Below, piece after piece: positions 14,334 through 22,306 of a DNA stretch of 27,577 nucleotides. A model generated the notes under the pieces. It saw only the letters and a list, made by a program, of their open reading frames with translations, did not search any database and was not told the DNA's origin. Source of the DNA: Chitinophagaceae bacterium (GTDB lineage: Bacteria > Bacteroidota > Bacteroidia > Chitinophagales > Chitinophagaceae); NCBI GenBank assembly GCA_021151685.1, contig JAGKWS010000052.1, forward strand, positions 1 through 27,577. The letters are read 5' to 3'. How positions within the stretch are numbered: the first letter of the stretch is position 1; the number at the start of each line of letters is the position of its first letter. A program made the position numbers and the translations under genes.

Positions 14334-14870
14334 TTATTTTTTTTCCCTTTCAAAAGTAACGACAGATGTGTCGCTACGCATTCCGGTTTCTTCGGTAAAT
14401 GTGAGCTTCATTTCGGTGGGGGTAAGCGTACGTATGGCTACTGCCATTTTCTTTACCACATCATCGGCATTTACCTCTTCTATTACCAATTCTCCTTTAT
14501 CATCTATGTACCATCTCCCGGTTTCGTTTCTGCCGGGAAAACTGAATACTACCACACTATCGGCCTTGAAGTGAAATATGCTGTTAGTTTCTATAGCTAC
14601 CTGTGCGGCATAGGCACTATCATACTCGGCACGCATAGCCATACGCACACTATCCATATTGGTAAGCCCGTATATGGCCATATTCTCCTCATCGGTATGC
14701 CCCACCCCTATGGTGTCTATCAGTGCTTTTGATAGCCTGAAAAACTCGTCCCGTCCGGCATTCTCTACCTTTACAGACCGCCACTTGCCCAATATCTGCT
14801 TTTCGGGCAGGTCTTTGCAGGCCGCTACAGACAGCAAGGGCAAAAACATCCAAAATTTTCTAAAGGTCAT
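14334..14870 (-). CDS. Lipocalin-like lipoprotein
   Basis: 178 residues. MTFRKFWMFLPLLSVAAC is a lipoprotein signal with lipobox SVAAC, lipidated Cys ~18. The mature part opens LPEKQILGKWRSVKVENA, the GKW motif of lipocalin-like domains, then a helical insertion (~45-90), and returns to strands (SIFHFKADSVVVFSFPGR, GRWYIDDKGELVIEE, MKLTFTEE). Periplasmic, membrane-anchored; ligand unknown. It starts 29 bp after the biotin carrier protein stop on the same strand and no promoter is seen in the gap, so the two are probably one operon. No functional link between the two is known to me. Confidence 0.75.
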   Translation of the reverse strand: MTFRKFWMFLPLLSVAACKDLPEKQILGKWRSVKVENAGRDEFFRLSKALIDTIGVGHTDEENMAIYGLTNMDSVRMAMRAEYDSAYAAQVAIETNSIFHFKADSVVVFSFPGRNETGRWYIDDKGELVIEEVNADDVVKKMAVAIRTLTPTEMKLTFTEETGMRSDTSVVTFEREKK

Positions 14871-14899
14871 TCTGCAATGGCTTGGGTTGCGGCTGTTTG

Positions 14900-15400
14900 T
14901 TACTCCAATTCTATCAAAATAGCTCCTTTTTCTACGGCCGTACGCTCTACTGCCTTTACCGCTTTTACCACAGCGGGGCCGGTGGCCTTTAGTACGTTCT
15001 CCATCTTCATGGCTTCCAGTATCAGCAATCCATCGCCCTTGTTTACCTGCTGGCCCGGTGCTACCAATACCCGTAGCACCATGCCGGGCATGGGTGCCTT
15101 TACAGCCTGCGCTTTTTGCGAAGCTTTCAGGTCCAGACCCATATTACTCAAAAGCAAATCCAGCGGCTCTTGTATGGTGGTGGTGTATATCTGTCCGTCT
15201 ACACGCACATCTACCTCCTTGGTGGCACGGTCTACACGCTCTATGATAGCAGTATAACTGCGACCATTGTGCAATACATTAATCAAACCATTGGGCTGCA
15301 CCACTATATCGGGCTGCGAGGCAGTGCCATTGATGTGTGTGGTTCCCTCAGCCGTATCCAGACTGTAGGTATTATTCTCATTTACGGTAATCTGTAGCAT
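14900..15400 (-). CDS. Biotin carboxyl carrier protein subunit
   Basis: 166 residues from ATG 15400. The C-terminal ~70 residues form a biotinyl/lipoyl domain: VKAPMPGMVLRVLVAPGQQV, then LILEAMKMENVLKA with biotin-accepting Lys ~132 in the canonical AMKM motif. The N-terminal ~95 residues (ITVNENNTYSLDT...VDVRVDGQIYTTTI) match the leader of acyl-CoA carboxylase or oxaloacetate/methylmalonyl decarboxylase carriers. It would shuttle carboxybiotin between a biotin carboxylase and a carboxyltransferase; neither is in the window. Start: the -7 box at 15407-15414 overlaps the region of the upstream codon at 15421, so ATG 15400 is right and the mRNA is nearly leaderless. The lipocalin-like gene follows by 29 bp. 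Confidence 0.88.
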   Translation of the reverse strand: MLQITVNENNTYSLDTAEGTTHINGTASQPDIVVQPNGLINVLHNGRSYTAIIERVDRATKEVDVRVDGQIYTTTIQEPLDLLLSNMGLDLKASQKAQAVKAPMPGMVLRVLVAPGQQVNKGDGLLILEAMKMENVLKATGPAVVKAVKAVERTAVEKGAILIELE

Positions 15401-15406
15401 GGTCAA

Positions 15407-15414
15407 CAAAAATA
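15407..15414 (-). promoter_or_regulatory. -7 box TATTTTTG, biotin carrier operon
   Basis: Perfect TAnnTTTG on the minus strand, 6 bases before ATG 15400, in the 53-bp gap after the amidohydrolase stop. Implies an almost leaderless transcript. Confidence 0.6.
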
Positions 15415-15453
15415 GGTACAATTCTATAGAAAATGGTCACGTCTGGTGGCTTT

Positions 15454-18400
15454 TTAGTCGCCCAGTTCTATGGCCTCCTCATGCCATGGGAATGATTGTG
15501 CATTGCGGCCTATCTCCCAAAAGAATGCGCCGCGCTTGCGGTCGTAGTTACCTATCTCATTCATGGTATCGGCATCATACAATCTACCATTTACCATAGT
15601 ATAACGAATGCTCTCGGTATTGCGGATGTTTTCCAGTGGGTTCTGGTCCATTACTATCAGGTCGGCCATCTTGCCGGGTTGCAAAGAGCCCACCCATTCA
15701 TCCAGCCCCAGTGCTTTGGCAGGGTTGGCAGTGGCGGTGCGCAATGCTTCCAGCGGTGTCATACCGCCTTGTGCCATCATCCATATCTCCCAGTGGGCAC
15801 CAATACCCTGTATCTGCCCGTGTGCGCCCATATTAATAGTAACACCTGCATCGCTCAGTTTCTTCAAACTGCGCGATACCAGCATGTGGCCATTTTCATA
15901 CTCTTCTTCGGGTGCCATAGTTCGGTGGCGCGAGCGGGTATCTATAATAGACCGTGGCGTGAAGCGCAACAGACGTTCTTTCTCCCACACATTGGTATGC
16001 TGGTACCAATAATACTCTCCGCTCAGGGAGCCATAGCTTACAATAAGCGTAGGGGTATTGGCCGTACCGGCATTCTTCCAAAGTTCCACCACATCCTTAT
16101 ACAGCGGTGCTATGGGTATGTTGTGCTCTACGGTGGTATGCCCATCCAATATCATACTCATGTTATGATAAAAGAACGAGCCACCCTCCGGTACTACTTC
16201 CATATTCAACTCGCGGGCGGCTTCTATCACCATCTGGCGTTGCTCGCGGCGTGGCTGGTTGTAGCTCTTTACGCTAAATGCGCCAAATGCCTGTGTGCGC
16301 CGCAGGGCACTTTTGGCATCGTCCAGACTATTGATAACGGCCTTAAAATCGCCATCGGCACCATAAAGTATGGTACCGGTAGAGAATACGCGTGGCCCTA
16401 CCATAGCCCCAGATTTTACCAACTCGCTCTGGGCAAAAACCATTTCGCTCACGGCCGATGGGTCGTGCATGGTAGTAACCCCATAGGCAAGATTGGTATA
16501 GTACGGCCAGTGCTTATCGGGCGTAAGGCCATACCGAAAGTGATTGGCATGGGCATGGGCATCTATAAAGCCGGGCATGATGGTTTTGCCATTGCAGTCT
16601 ATCACTTTGGCATTGGCAGGAACGGTAACGGATGCCCCCACTGCCTTTATGAGGTTGCCATCGGTAAGCACCGTACCACGCTCTATTACCTCATTGCCAT
16701 TCATGGTAATGATGCGGGCATTGGTAAATGCTACCAAACCTTGTGGCTTGTCGGTCTTGGCGGTAAGGCCCACGGCTATACCTTTCTCTGGTGCCTTGAA
16801 CAAAGAATCGGGCTTGCCGGCCACAAACTCAAAGCGGTCTTCGGTATTTATTGTAAAATATTGGTCGCCAAGTGTATAATGCAGGCTGCGACTATCGGCA
16901 CTCCAATGCAGGTTGATGCCGGCATCCTTTGATACCTTTTTTACCGGAATATCGGTAATGTCGTCGCCCAGATTGATGGGTTTACCTGTTTGCGGAAAAC
17001 GGCTGATGTATACCGAATGCAGGTGTACAAATGCTACCCAATTGCCATCGGGCGATACTGTAAACTGGTTGCCATACTTGCTCTTGAACAACACACGGTC
17101 ATCATGCCCCTGCAGGTTGCAACTGGCGAAACTCTTATCGAGCGCACCAAACAGGTTGCCGCCTGTCTGGTAAAAGATACGCTGACCATCGGCCGAGAAG
17201 TGTGGATATTCGCCCTTATCGGTCACAAACTCTTCCTTGCCACCCGTAGCAGGCATGTAATAGATGCCGGGCTTCACGGTATAGGTATTGCCCATGCTAT
17301 TGTCGCTACCCTCTTTTGTGTACACCAGCCACTTGCCATCAGGCGAAAAAGACGGTGTGCGGTACATGCCTTTTTTAGCAGACAGTACTACCGGCTTCGA
17401 CTTGCCATCTAACGCCAGCTTGCACAGGCTACCTGTAAGGGTATCATTCCATGTTACAAATACTACCGATTTACCATCGGGCGAAAAACATGGTTCCGAC
17501 TCTTGTACGGGCAGGTTGGTGAGCCGCTCTGGTTTGCCATCGGGCAGCATCTTTTTATACAAATGGCCCAGTGCATTAAACACCATCCACTTACCATCGG
17601 GCGATGTAGTGGCGTGGCGTATCACCTTTACGGTAAACTCGTCGGCATTCATAGGCTGCTTGAAGCGTACCACATCGGTTATGTGTTGGCGCACATTGCA
17701 GGTAAAGGGTATTTCGGTAGCGGTGTTGGTAGCATTCACATCTACCTTCATAATTTTGCCACCGCTCCATATCACCACATGTTTGTCATCGGGTGTCCAT
17801 GCAAAGCCGGTATAGATACCAAAGGTTGTCCATGCCTCCTGCTGGTCTTTCGATAGCTGGTCGTACACGGGCCACTCTTCGCCCGTCTCCAGATTGCGCA
17901 GGTAGAGTACGGTTTTGGTGCGTACCCGCTTCACAAAGGCCATCAGCCGGCCGTTGTGGGCTATCTGAGGGCGCACTGCCCCACCCGGCCCACCGGTTAC
18001 GGTTTCTATCTCGCCCGTCTCGCGGTCGAAGCGGCGGATAACAAATATCTGGTTATTGGGGTCTTTGTTATACTGAAAATACCCACCGGGGTACATATCC
18101 TCACTGTAGTACACATAGCGGCCATCGGGCGATACGCAAGGTTCGTTTACATCCTGCTGGTCGTTCTTGCGGGTGGTAAGCTGCAAGCCTGTGCCGCCCG
18201 ACAGGTGGTAGATCCACATTTCGCCAGCCCCTAAAGAGCGGGTAGACGTAAAGTGCTTACGGGCAATGATATAGTCGTTACCGGCCCATACGGCATTGTT
18301 CAGCAAACGGAAATTTTCTTTGGTTACCTGCCGTGCATTGCTGCCGTCACGGTCCATGACCCATATGTTATCGCCACCACCAGCATCTGAGGTAAAGAGT

Positions 18401-18702
18401 ATCTTCTTGCCATCGGGGCTAAAGCGTGGCTGCACCTCCATAGCCATACCCTGCCGCAGCACCCTGGCGGTGCCACCGGTAGCGGGCATGATATATATAT
18501 CGCCCAGCAGGTCGAAAACGATTTCCTTACCATCGGGTGACAGGTCTACATTCAGCCATGTGCCTTCGTTTACGGTAAAGGAAACATCCTTGCCGGGTGC
18601 GGCCGGTTTGTTTACATCCCACTTCTTGTCGTCTTTTTTGTCTTGTGCGTAAACACCCGCCACGGGCATCAAAAGCCCGGCTGCCACCAAAAGTGCCTTC
18701 AT
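15454..18702 (-). CDS. Exported propeller-amidohydrolase fusion protein
   Basis: 1082 residues. A signal peptide (MKALLVAAGLLMPVAGVYAQ) is followed by a TolB/PD40-type beta-propeller region (~30-660) with many SPDG repeats such as FSPDGKWLVYTKEG, FSPDGKSVVFVTW and VSPDGNWVAFVHL. An amidohydrolase domain fills ~680-1065: metal site GFIDAHAHANHF with HxH at 716/718, Lys ~812 in AFSVKSYNQ as a possible carbamylated ligand, His ~855 in DGHTTVEH, and the closing NPAKALGLDEWVGSLQPGKMADLIV typical of imidazolonepropionase/dipeptidase-like enzymes. The last ligand region reads MGAHGQIQGIGAHWE instead of the usual GTD. It probably hydrolyses a cyclic amide or peptide-like substrate in the periplasm; the substrate is unknown. 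A near-consensus -7 box (18723-18730) precedes it. Confidence 0.85.
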   Translation of the reverse strand: MKALLVAAGLLMPVAGVYAQDKKDDKKWDVNKPAAPGKDVSFTVNEGTWLNVDLSPDGKEIVFDLLGDIYIMPATGGTARVLRQGMAMEVQPRFSPDGKKILFTSDAGGGDNIWVMDRDGSNARQVTKENFRLLNNAVWAGNDYIIARKHFTSTRSLGAGEMWIYHLSGGTGLQLTTRKNDQQDVNEPCVSPDGRYVYYSEDMYPGGYFQYNKDPNNQIFVIRRFDRETGEIETVTGGPGGAVRPQIAHNGRLMAFVKRVRTKTVLYLRNLETGEEWPVYDQLSKDQQEAWTTFGIYTGFAWTPDDKHVVIWSGGKIMKVDVNATNTATEIPFTCNVRQHITDVVRFKQPMNADEFTVKVIRHATTSPDGKWMVFNALGHLYKKMLPDGKPERLTNLPVQESEPCFSPDGKSVVFVTWNDTLTGSLCKLALDGKSKPVVLSAKKGMYRTPSFSPDGKWLVYTKEGSDNSMGNTYTVKPGIYYMPATGGKEEFVTDKGEYPHFSADGQRIFYQTGGNLFGALDKSFASCNLQGHDDRVLFKSKYGNQFTVSPDGNWVAFVHLHSVYISRFPQTGKPINLGDDITDIPVKKVSKDAGINLHWSADSRSLHYTLGDQYFTINTEDRFEFVAGKPDSLFKAPEKGIAVGLTAKTDKPQGLVAFTNARIITMNGNEVIERGTVLTDGNLIKAVGASVTVPANAKVIDCNGKTIMPGFIDAHAHANHFRYGLTPDKHWPYYTNLAYGVTTMHDPSAVSEMVFAQSELVKSGAMVGPRVFSTGTILYGADGDFKAVINSLDDAKSALRRTQAFGAFSVKSYNQPRREQRQMVIEAARELNMEVVPEGGSFFYHNMSMILDGHTTVEHNIPIAPLYKDVVELWKNAGTANTPTLIVSYGSLSGEYYWYQHTNVWEKERLLRFTPRSIIDTRSRHRTMAPEEEYENGHMLVSRSLKKLSDAGVTINMGAHGQIQGIGAHWEIWMMAQGGMTPLEALRTATANPAKALGLDEWVGSLQPGKMADLIVMDQNPLENIRNTESIRYTMVNGRLYDADTMNEIGNYDRKRGAFFWEIGRNAQSFPWHEEAIELGD

Positions 18703-18722
18703 ATCTGCTTAGTTATGCGTGC

Positions 18723-18730
18723 TAAAGATA
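18723..18730 (-). promoter_or_regulatory. Possible -7 box TATCTTTA, amidohydrolase
   Basis: One mismatch from TAnnTTTG on the minus strand, 20 bases before ATG 18702. Confidence 0.35.
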
Positions 18731-18989
18731 GTAGCGATAGTTGGTAATGGGAAAAAATATGGTGGGGGTATTCGGGATGGACAAAAACTCAATCAGGCAA
18801 CACAAATATCATATGTATGGCGTGCAGATTAAAGATGATCACCGGTTTGCCGTTTTACCACCAAGTATTATCAACGCTCAATGAAACACAAAGAAATTTT
18901 TCGCTACTGAATTGTGAATCTAAAAAGCAAATTTGAAAGCCAAAAGTGAACTCTGTGTCGGAATAGTTGTTTGGCATTAATTTCATGAA

Positions 18990-20717
18990 ATGAAAAGATA
19001 TTGCTGGACAACTTCAATGATTCTAATGTTGACAATATGCGCTAATCTTAAATCTCAGCCCAAAACCCAATACACATACGTAACAAAACACATAAACACC
19101 CGCACAGAAGACTCAATGCAAACTGACCCGGAATTTGTCAAAAAACTCACATTATTGGGTATGACATGGGGTTACATAAAATATTACCATCCCAATGTTC
19201 GCAGGGACAAATACGATATGGATGCTGAACTGCTTAAAATACTACCTCAATTCACCCAAAATATTTCTTACGACAGTGCTACAAAACTGTTGGTAACATG
19301 GATTGGCGAATTGGGCGAAATCGGGCAAATAAAATCGCAAAAAACAAATCAAAACATAATCGTCAGTTTACAACCAGACTATGGCCTTCTGGCCGACTCA
19401 TCCTCAGTGCCCCCAAACATCATTTATCTGCTCAACCAAATCAGACAGAACCCGACAACCGATGTAACGCCCTACTATGTTAAAGCCACAGTACCAACCT
19501 CATTCACAAACGAAAAAGATTATGGCGACAGTTTACCCAATACATACATTCGTCTGATAGCACTTTTTCGGTACTGGAATATGGTGCAGTATTTTTATCC
19601 TTACAGAAACAATTTGAGTAAAGCATGGAATGAGACACTTCCAGAGTTCATACCAATATTCTACCACGCCAATAGTATATCTGCATATACTGATGCTGTA
19701 AAACTACTACTTGCCCGTATAGAAGACATGCACGCTACATTGTCGGGAGGTGTCTTGAATAAAAAAAATACTGTTTATTACACTTTCCCCATAACAGCAC
19801 AATTTATAGAGGGAAAGTTTGTAGTAACAGATGTGTATGACACCCTGGGGTATAAAAAAATCATATCATCGGGAGACGTAATAGAAAGTGTAGATGGCAT
19901 TGAATTGGACTCCTTAATTAGCAAGAACCTACGTTATATACCAGCAGCAAACTATACAACAAAACTGCGTTTACTGTGTATGCAAGGAGGGCGAATTCTC
20001 TCCAGCACAGATACATTTATACAACTCAGAGTCAAACACCTAAACAGTTCCAATACATACCATCTTAAACGCTTTCCGTTTTCTCCAAAATTCAAAAAAA
20101 CAGACAATTACTTATCGGATACCGGATACACTATACTCGCAGGAAACATTGGCTACCTGTGTGTAAGCAAGATGACAAATACCAACATCGAAAGAATGAA
20201 AGATAATATCCATAAAACAAATGGCTTGATTATTGACCTTCGTGGATACCCTAAACAATACCTTCCATATGCTTTGGGCAATTGGCTAAAGTGTAATCCT
20301 ACTCCTTTTGTCACTTTCTCTATTGCCAACGTCAATATGCCCGGTCAATTTACCGTTGGCAGAACAAACACAAATGGCACTACTGATACAAACTGCTACA
20401 GCGGCAAAGTAGTAATATTGGTAGACAGCAGAACCTACAGTCAGGCAGAATACACTGCAATGGCCTTCCAATCGAACCCTAATGCCGTAGTAGTTGGTGA
20501 CACTACTGCTGGAAGTGATGGCGATGTGGCGAGTATCATGTTACCCGGACAACTGCAGACATACATGTCCAGTGTTGGCATATTTTACCCCGATGGCACA
20601 CCTACACACAAAACAGGCGTGCGGATAGACCGATATGTACGTCCTACCATTGAGAGCATTGTAACAGGCCGGGACGAAGTACTGGAAGAGGCAATCAAGA
20701 TTATTGAACACCGATAA
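18990..20717 (+). CDS. S41 family (C-terminal processing type) peptidase
   Basis: 575 residues. The N-terminus has a hydrophobic signal-like stretch (TTSMILMLTICANLKSQ). The N-terminal helical part contains WGYIKYYHPNV and RLIALFRYWNMVQYFYPYR, repeats of the S41 cap pattern. A short PDZ-like segment (SSGDVIESVDGIELDSL, ~295) is followed by the catalytic domain: NGLIIDLRGYP, VVILVDSRTYSQAEYTAM with nucleophile Ser ~484, and VVGDTTAGSDGDV. It is probably a periplasmic or surface serine peptidase with the Ser-Lys/Glu chemistry of the family; the substrate is unknown. The gene is markedly AT-rich (20/60 G+C in the line at 19141). An 8-C run follows the stop at 20731-20738. Flanked by genes on the opposite strand; no clear TAnnTTTG box. 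Confidence 0.85.
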   Translation: MKRYCWTTSMILMLTICANLKSQPKTQYTYVTKHINTRTEDSMQTDPEFVKKLTLLGMTWGYIKYYHPNVRRDKYDMDAELLKILPQFTQNISYDSATKLLVTWIGELGEIGQIKSQKTNQNIIVSLQPDYGLLADSSSVPPNIIYLLNQIRQNPTTDVTPYYVKATVPTSFTNEKDYGDSLPNTYIRLIALFRYWNMVQYFYPYRNNLSKAWNETLPEFIPIFYHANSISAYTDAVKLLLARIEDMHATLSGGVLNKKNTVYYTFPITAQFIEGKFVVTDVYDTLGYKKIISSGDVIESVDGIELDSLISKNLRYIPAANYTTKLRLLCMQGGRILSSTDTFIQLRVKHLNSSNTYHLKRFPFSPKFKKTDNYLSDTGYTILAGNIGYLCVSKMTNTNIERMKDNIHKTNGLIIDLRGYPKQYLPYALGNWLKCNPTPFVTFSIANVNMPGQFTVGRTNTNGTTDTNCYSGKVVILVDSRTYSQAEYTAMAFQSNPNAVVVGDTTAGSDGDVASIMLPGQLQTYMSSVGIFYPDGTPTHKTGVRIDRYVRPTIESIVTGRDEVLEEAIKIIEHR

Positions 20718-20780
20718 TGAGAAGGTTACTCCCCCCCCTTTATATCGCCCACCAAAAGATTTATTATCCAGCAAACCACA

Positions 20781-21425
20781 TCACCCCTCCCCATCCGGAA
20801 ACAGCGCACCATACCGCTTCTTCATTTCTTCGGCAATCAGCGCACTGCTGCTGCCCCTCGCTTCCAGTTGGGTTATGATGTTGCGGTAACTTTCCTTGTC
20901 GCGGTTTTGGCTCAGTTTGAAGACATTATCCAGCTTTTCGGCTTTAACCTCGAACCCCACAATGGCGGGCATCATCTTAGCTACATATTCGGGCGGGAGA
21001 TTATCGTAAATGGTGTGCGATGCTGTATTGCCGTCTTCAAACTTCAGTGTCAGCCGCTTCATAAGGTCTATCAACTCTTCATTGGGCATAAACCGCACCT
21101 GCCCGCTGAGGTGTACAGTCATATAGTTCCATGTTGATCCATTCTGCGGATTGCTATACCATGAGGCACTTACATAGCAGCCGGGGCCGGTAAAGAGCAA
21201 CAATGCACTGGGGTTTTCTATAAATGCCTTGTGGTGGTCGGTATTTCGCATGATGTGGCCTTGTACATACAGCTCACCATCGCGCTCATACAGCAATACC
21301 GGCACCTGTGTGGCTACCTGCTGGCCATTGAGGAAACTACCCGTCATGGTAACAAACGGATGTGCTTCCATAAAATCGAGAATGGCTTGTCGGTCGGGCT
21401 CTTTGAAGTAGGAAAAGTGATACAT
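20781..21425 (-). CDS. PaiB-like FMN-binding split-barrel protein
   Basis: 214 residues from ATG 21425 (MYHFSYFKEPDRQAILDFMEAH). It matches the PaiB family (FMN-binding negative transcriptional regulator) along its length: HPFVTMTGSFLNGQQVATQVPVLL, LYVQGHIMRNTDHHKAF, LLLFTGPGCYVSASWY, TWNYMTVHLSGQVRF, late AIVGFEVKAEKLDNVFKLSQNRD. The fold is a pyridoxamine-phosphate-oxidase-like split barrel; in Bacillus PaiB lowers sporulation and protease genes, but in most bacteria the role is unproven. The frame opens at 21443, but the -7 box at 21441-21448 overlaps it, so ATG 21425 is used. It is convergent with the S41 gene with only 63 bp between. Confidence 0.87.
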   Translation of the reverse strand: MYHFSYFKEPDRQAILDFMEAHPFVTMTGSFLNGQQVATQVPVLLYERDGELYVQGHIMRNTDHHKAFIENPSALLLFTGPGCYVSASWYSNPQNGSTWNYMTVHLSGQVRFMPNEELIDLMKRLTLKFEDGNTASHTIYDNLPPEYVAKMMPAIVGFEVKAEKLDNVFKLSQNRDKESYRNIITQLEARGSSSALIAEEMKKRYGALFPDGEG

Positions 21426-21440
21426 AAATGCGTGTTTTTG

Positions 21441-21448
21441 CAAAAATA
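21441..21448 (-). promoter_or_regulatory. -7 box TATTTTTG, PaiB-like gene
   Basis: Perfect TAnnTTTG on the minus strand, 15 bases before ATG 21425. It rules out the in-frame ATG at 21443. Confidence 0.6.
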
Positions 21449-21586
21449 AACGGGTTTCGCACCCAATATATTATACCTCTGTACTACAACATTTTATGAG
21501 AAGAAACCCCATGCTACAAGCTGCATAATACCTCCTAAGCCTACATACCGAACCCATGCAAAGGGCCACCATGGTGTATTTATCCG

Positions 21587-21594
21587 TATTTTTA
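21587..21594 (+). promoter_or_regulatory. Possible -7 box TATTTTTA
   Basis: One mismatch from TAnnTTTG, 16 bases before ATG 21611 of the DUF4240 lipoprotein. Confidence 0.35.
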
Positions 21595-21610
21595 GCCAAA
21601 CCGAACCACC

Positions 21611-22246
21611 ATGACATCACGCCTTGCATTGGTTGTGGCTGCGGCCATGCTGCTATCAGCCTGCGGTAGCCACCCCACGGGCACAGCCGTACCGCCCTAC
21701 AAGGGCGCGCTGCTTACGGCCACAGACACATCGGCACAACTGATGCCCGAAGAGCAGTTCTGGCAAATAACCGAACAGGCCCACAAGCAGGCAAAAGGCC
21801 ACTACAGCCGCCAGTTGCAGGCTCTGAAAGACCATATGACCACATTGCCCCCCAACGATATAGTGCTTTACTTCAACACCTATATGGCATTGATGGATTG
21901 GGCCTATCAGACCAATGTGTGGGGTGCGGCCTACGTCATTAACGGGGGCTGTTCGGACTACTGTTTTGAATACTTCAGGCAATACCTGATAGCACAGGGG
22001 CGCGACCGTTTCTATGCCTTTCTGCACAACCCCGACAATTGCAGCGACTGGATAAAAAGCGAAAGTGACGAAAACTACGAGGGCCTTGGGTATGTGCCCA
22101 TGGAGGTGTACCAAACAAAAACCGGCCAAGAAATACCACATACCTACCAGCCCACTTTCCAACTAAAGGGCAACATGTTTGACGAAAGCTCGGTAGAGCG
22201 CGTGTACCCACGACTGGCCAAGCGGTTTTCGGGCTTCTTTCATTAG
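21611..22246 (+). CDS. DUF4240 domain lipoprotein
   Basis: 211 residues. MTSRLALVVAAAMLLSAC is a lipoprotein signal with lipobox LSAC (Cys ~18). Residues ~45-150 match DUF4240: MPEEQFWQITEQAHKQAKG, DIVLYFNTYMALMDWAYQTNVWGAAYVINGG, FEYFRQYLIAQGRDRFYAFLHNPDN. DUF4240 proteins are usually cytosolic and of unknown function; the lipoprotein signal here is less usual and would place the domain in the periplasm. A near -7 box lies upstream. The TlpA-like gene starts 60 bp downstream on the same strand, so the two may share a transcript. Confidence 0.8.
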   Translation: MTSRLALVVAAAMLLSACGSHPTGTAVPPYKGALLTATDTSAQLMPEEQFWQITEQAHKQAKGHYSRQLQALKDHMTTLPPNDIVLYFNTYMALMDWAYQTNVWGAAYVINGGCSDYCFEYFRQYLIAQGRDRFYAFLHNPDNCSDWIKSESDENYEGLGYVPMEVYQTKTGQEIPHTYQPTFQLKGNMFDESSVERVYPRLAKRFSGFFH

Positions 22247-22306
22247 AGGGCTGTAACCTGCAAATATATTATCTTCACCTATACATATGCCACACAATAC
22301 ACTCAT

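Noticed and set aside
15496..16932. 478-codon plus-strand open frame
   Set aside because: Antisense shadow of the amidohydrolase domain caused by codon bias.
17030..18560. Recurring CCATCGGGCGA-like DNA words that look like interspersed repeats
   Set aside because: They encode the SPDG motif of successive beta-propeller blades in the amidohydrolase protein, so the repeat is at protein level.
18747..18884. 45-residue plus-strand frame ending LPPSIINAQ in the gap before the S41 gene
   Set aside because: No promoter or RBS seen and no family recognised; could be a small gene or remnant but support is too thin.
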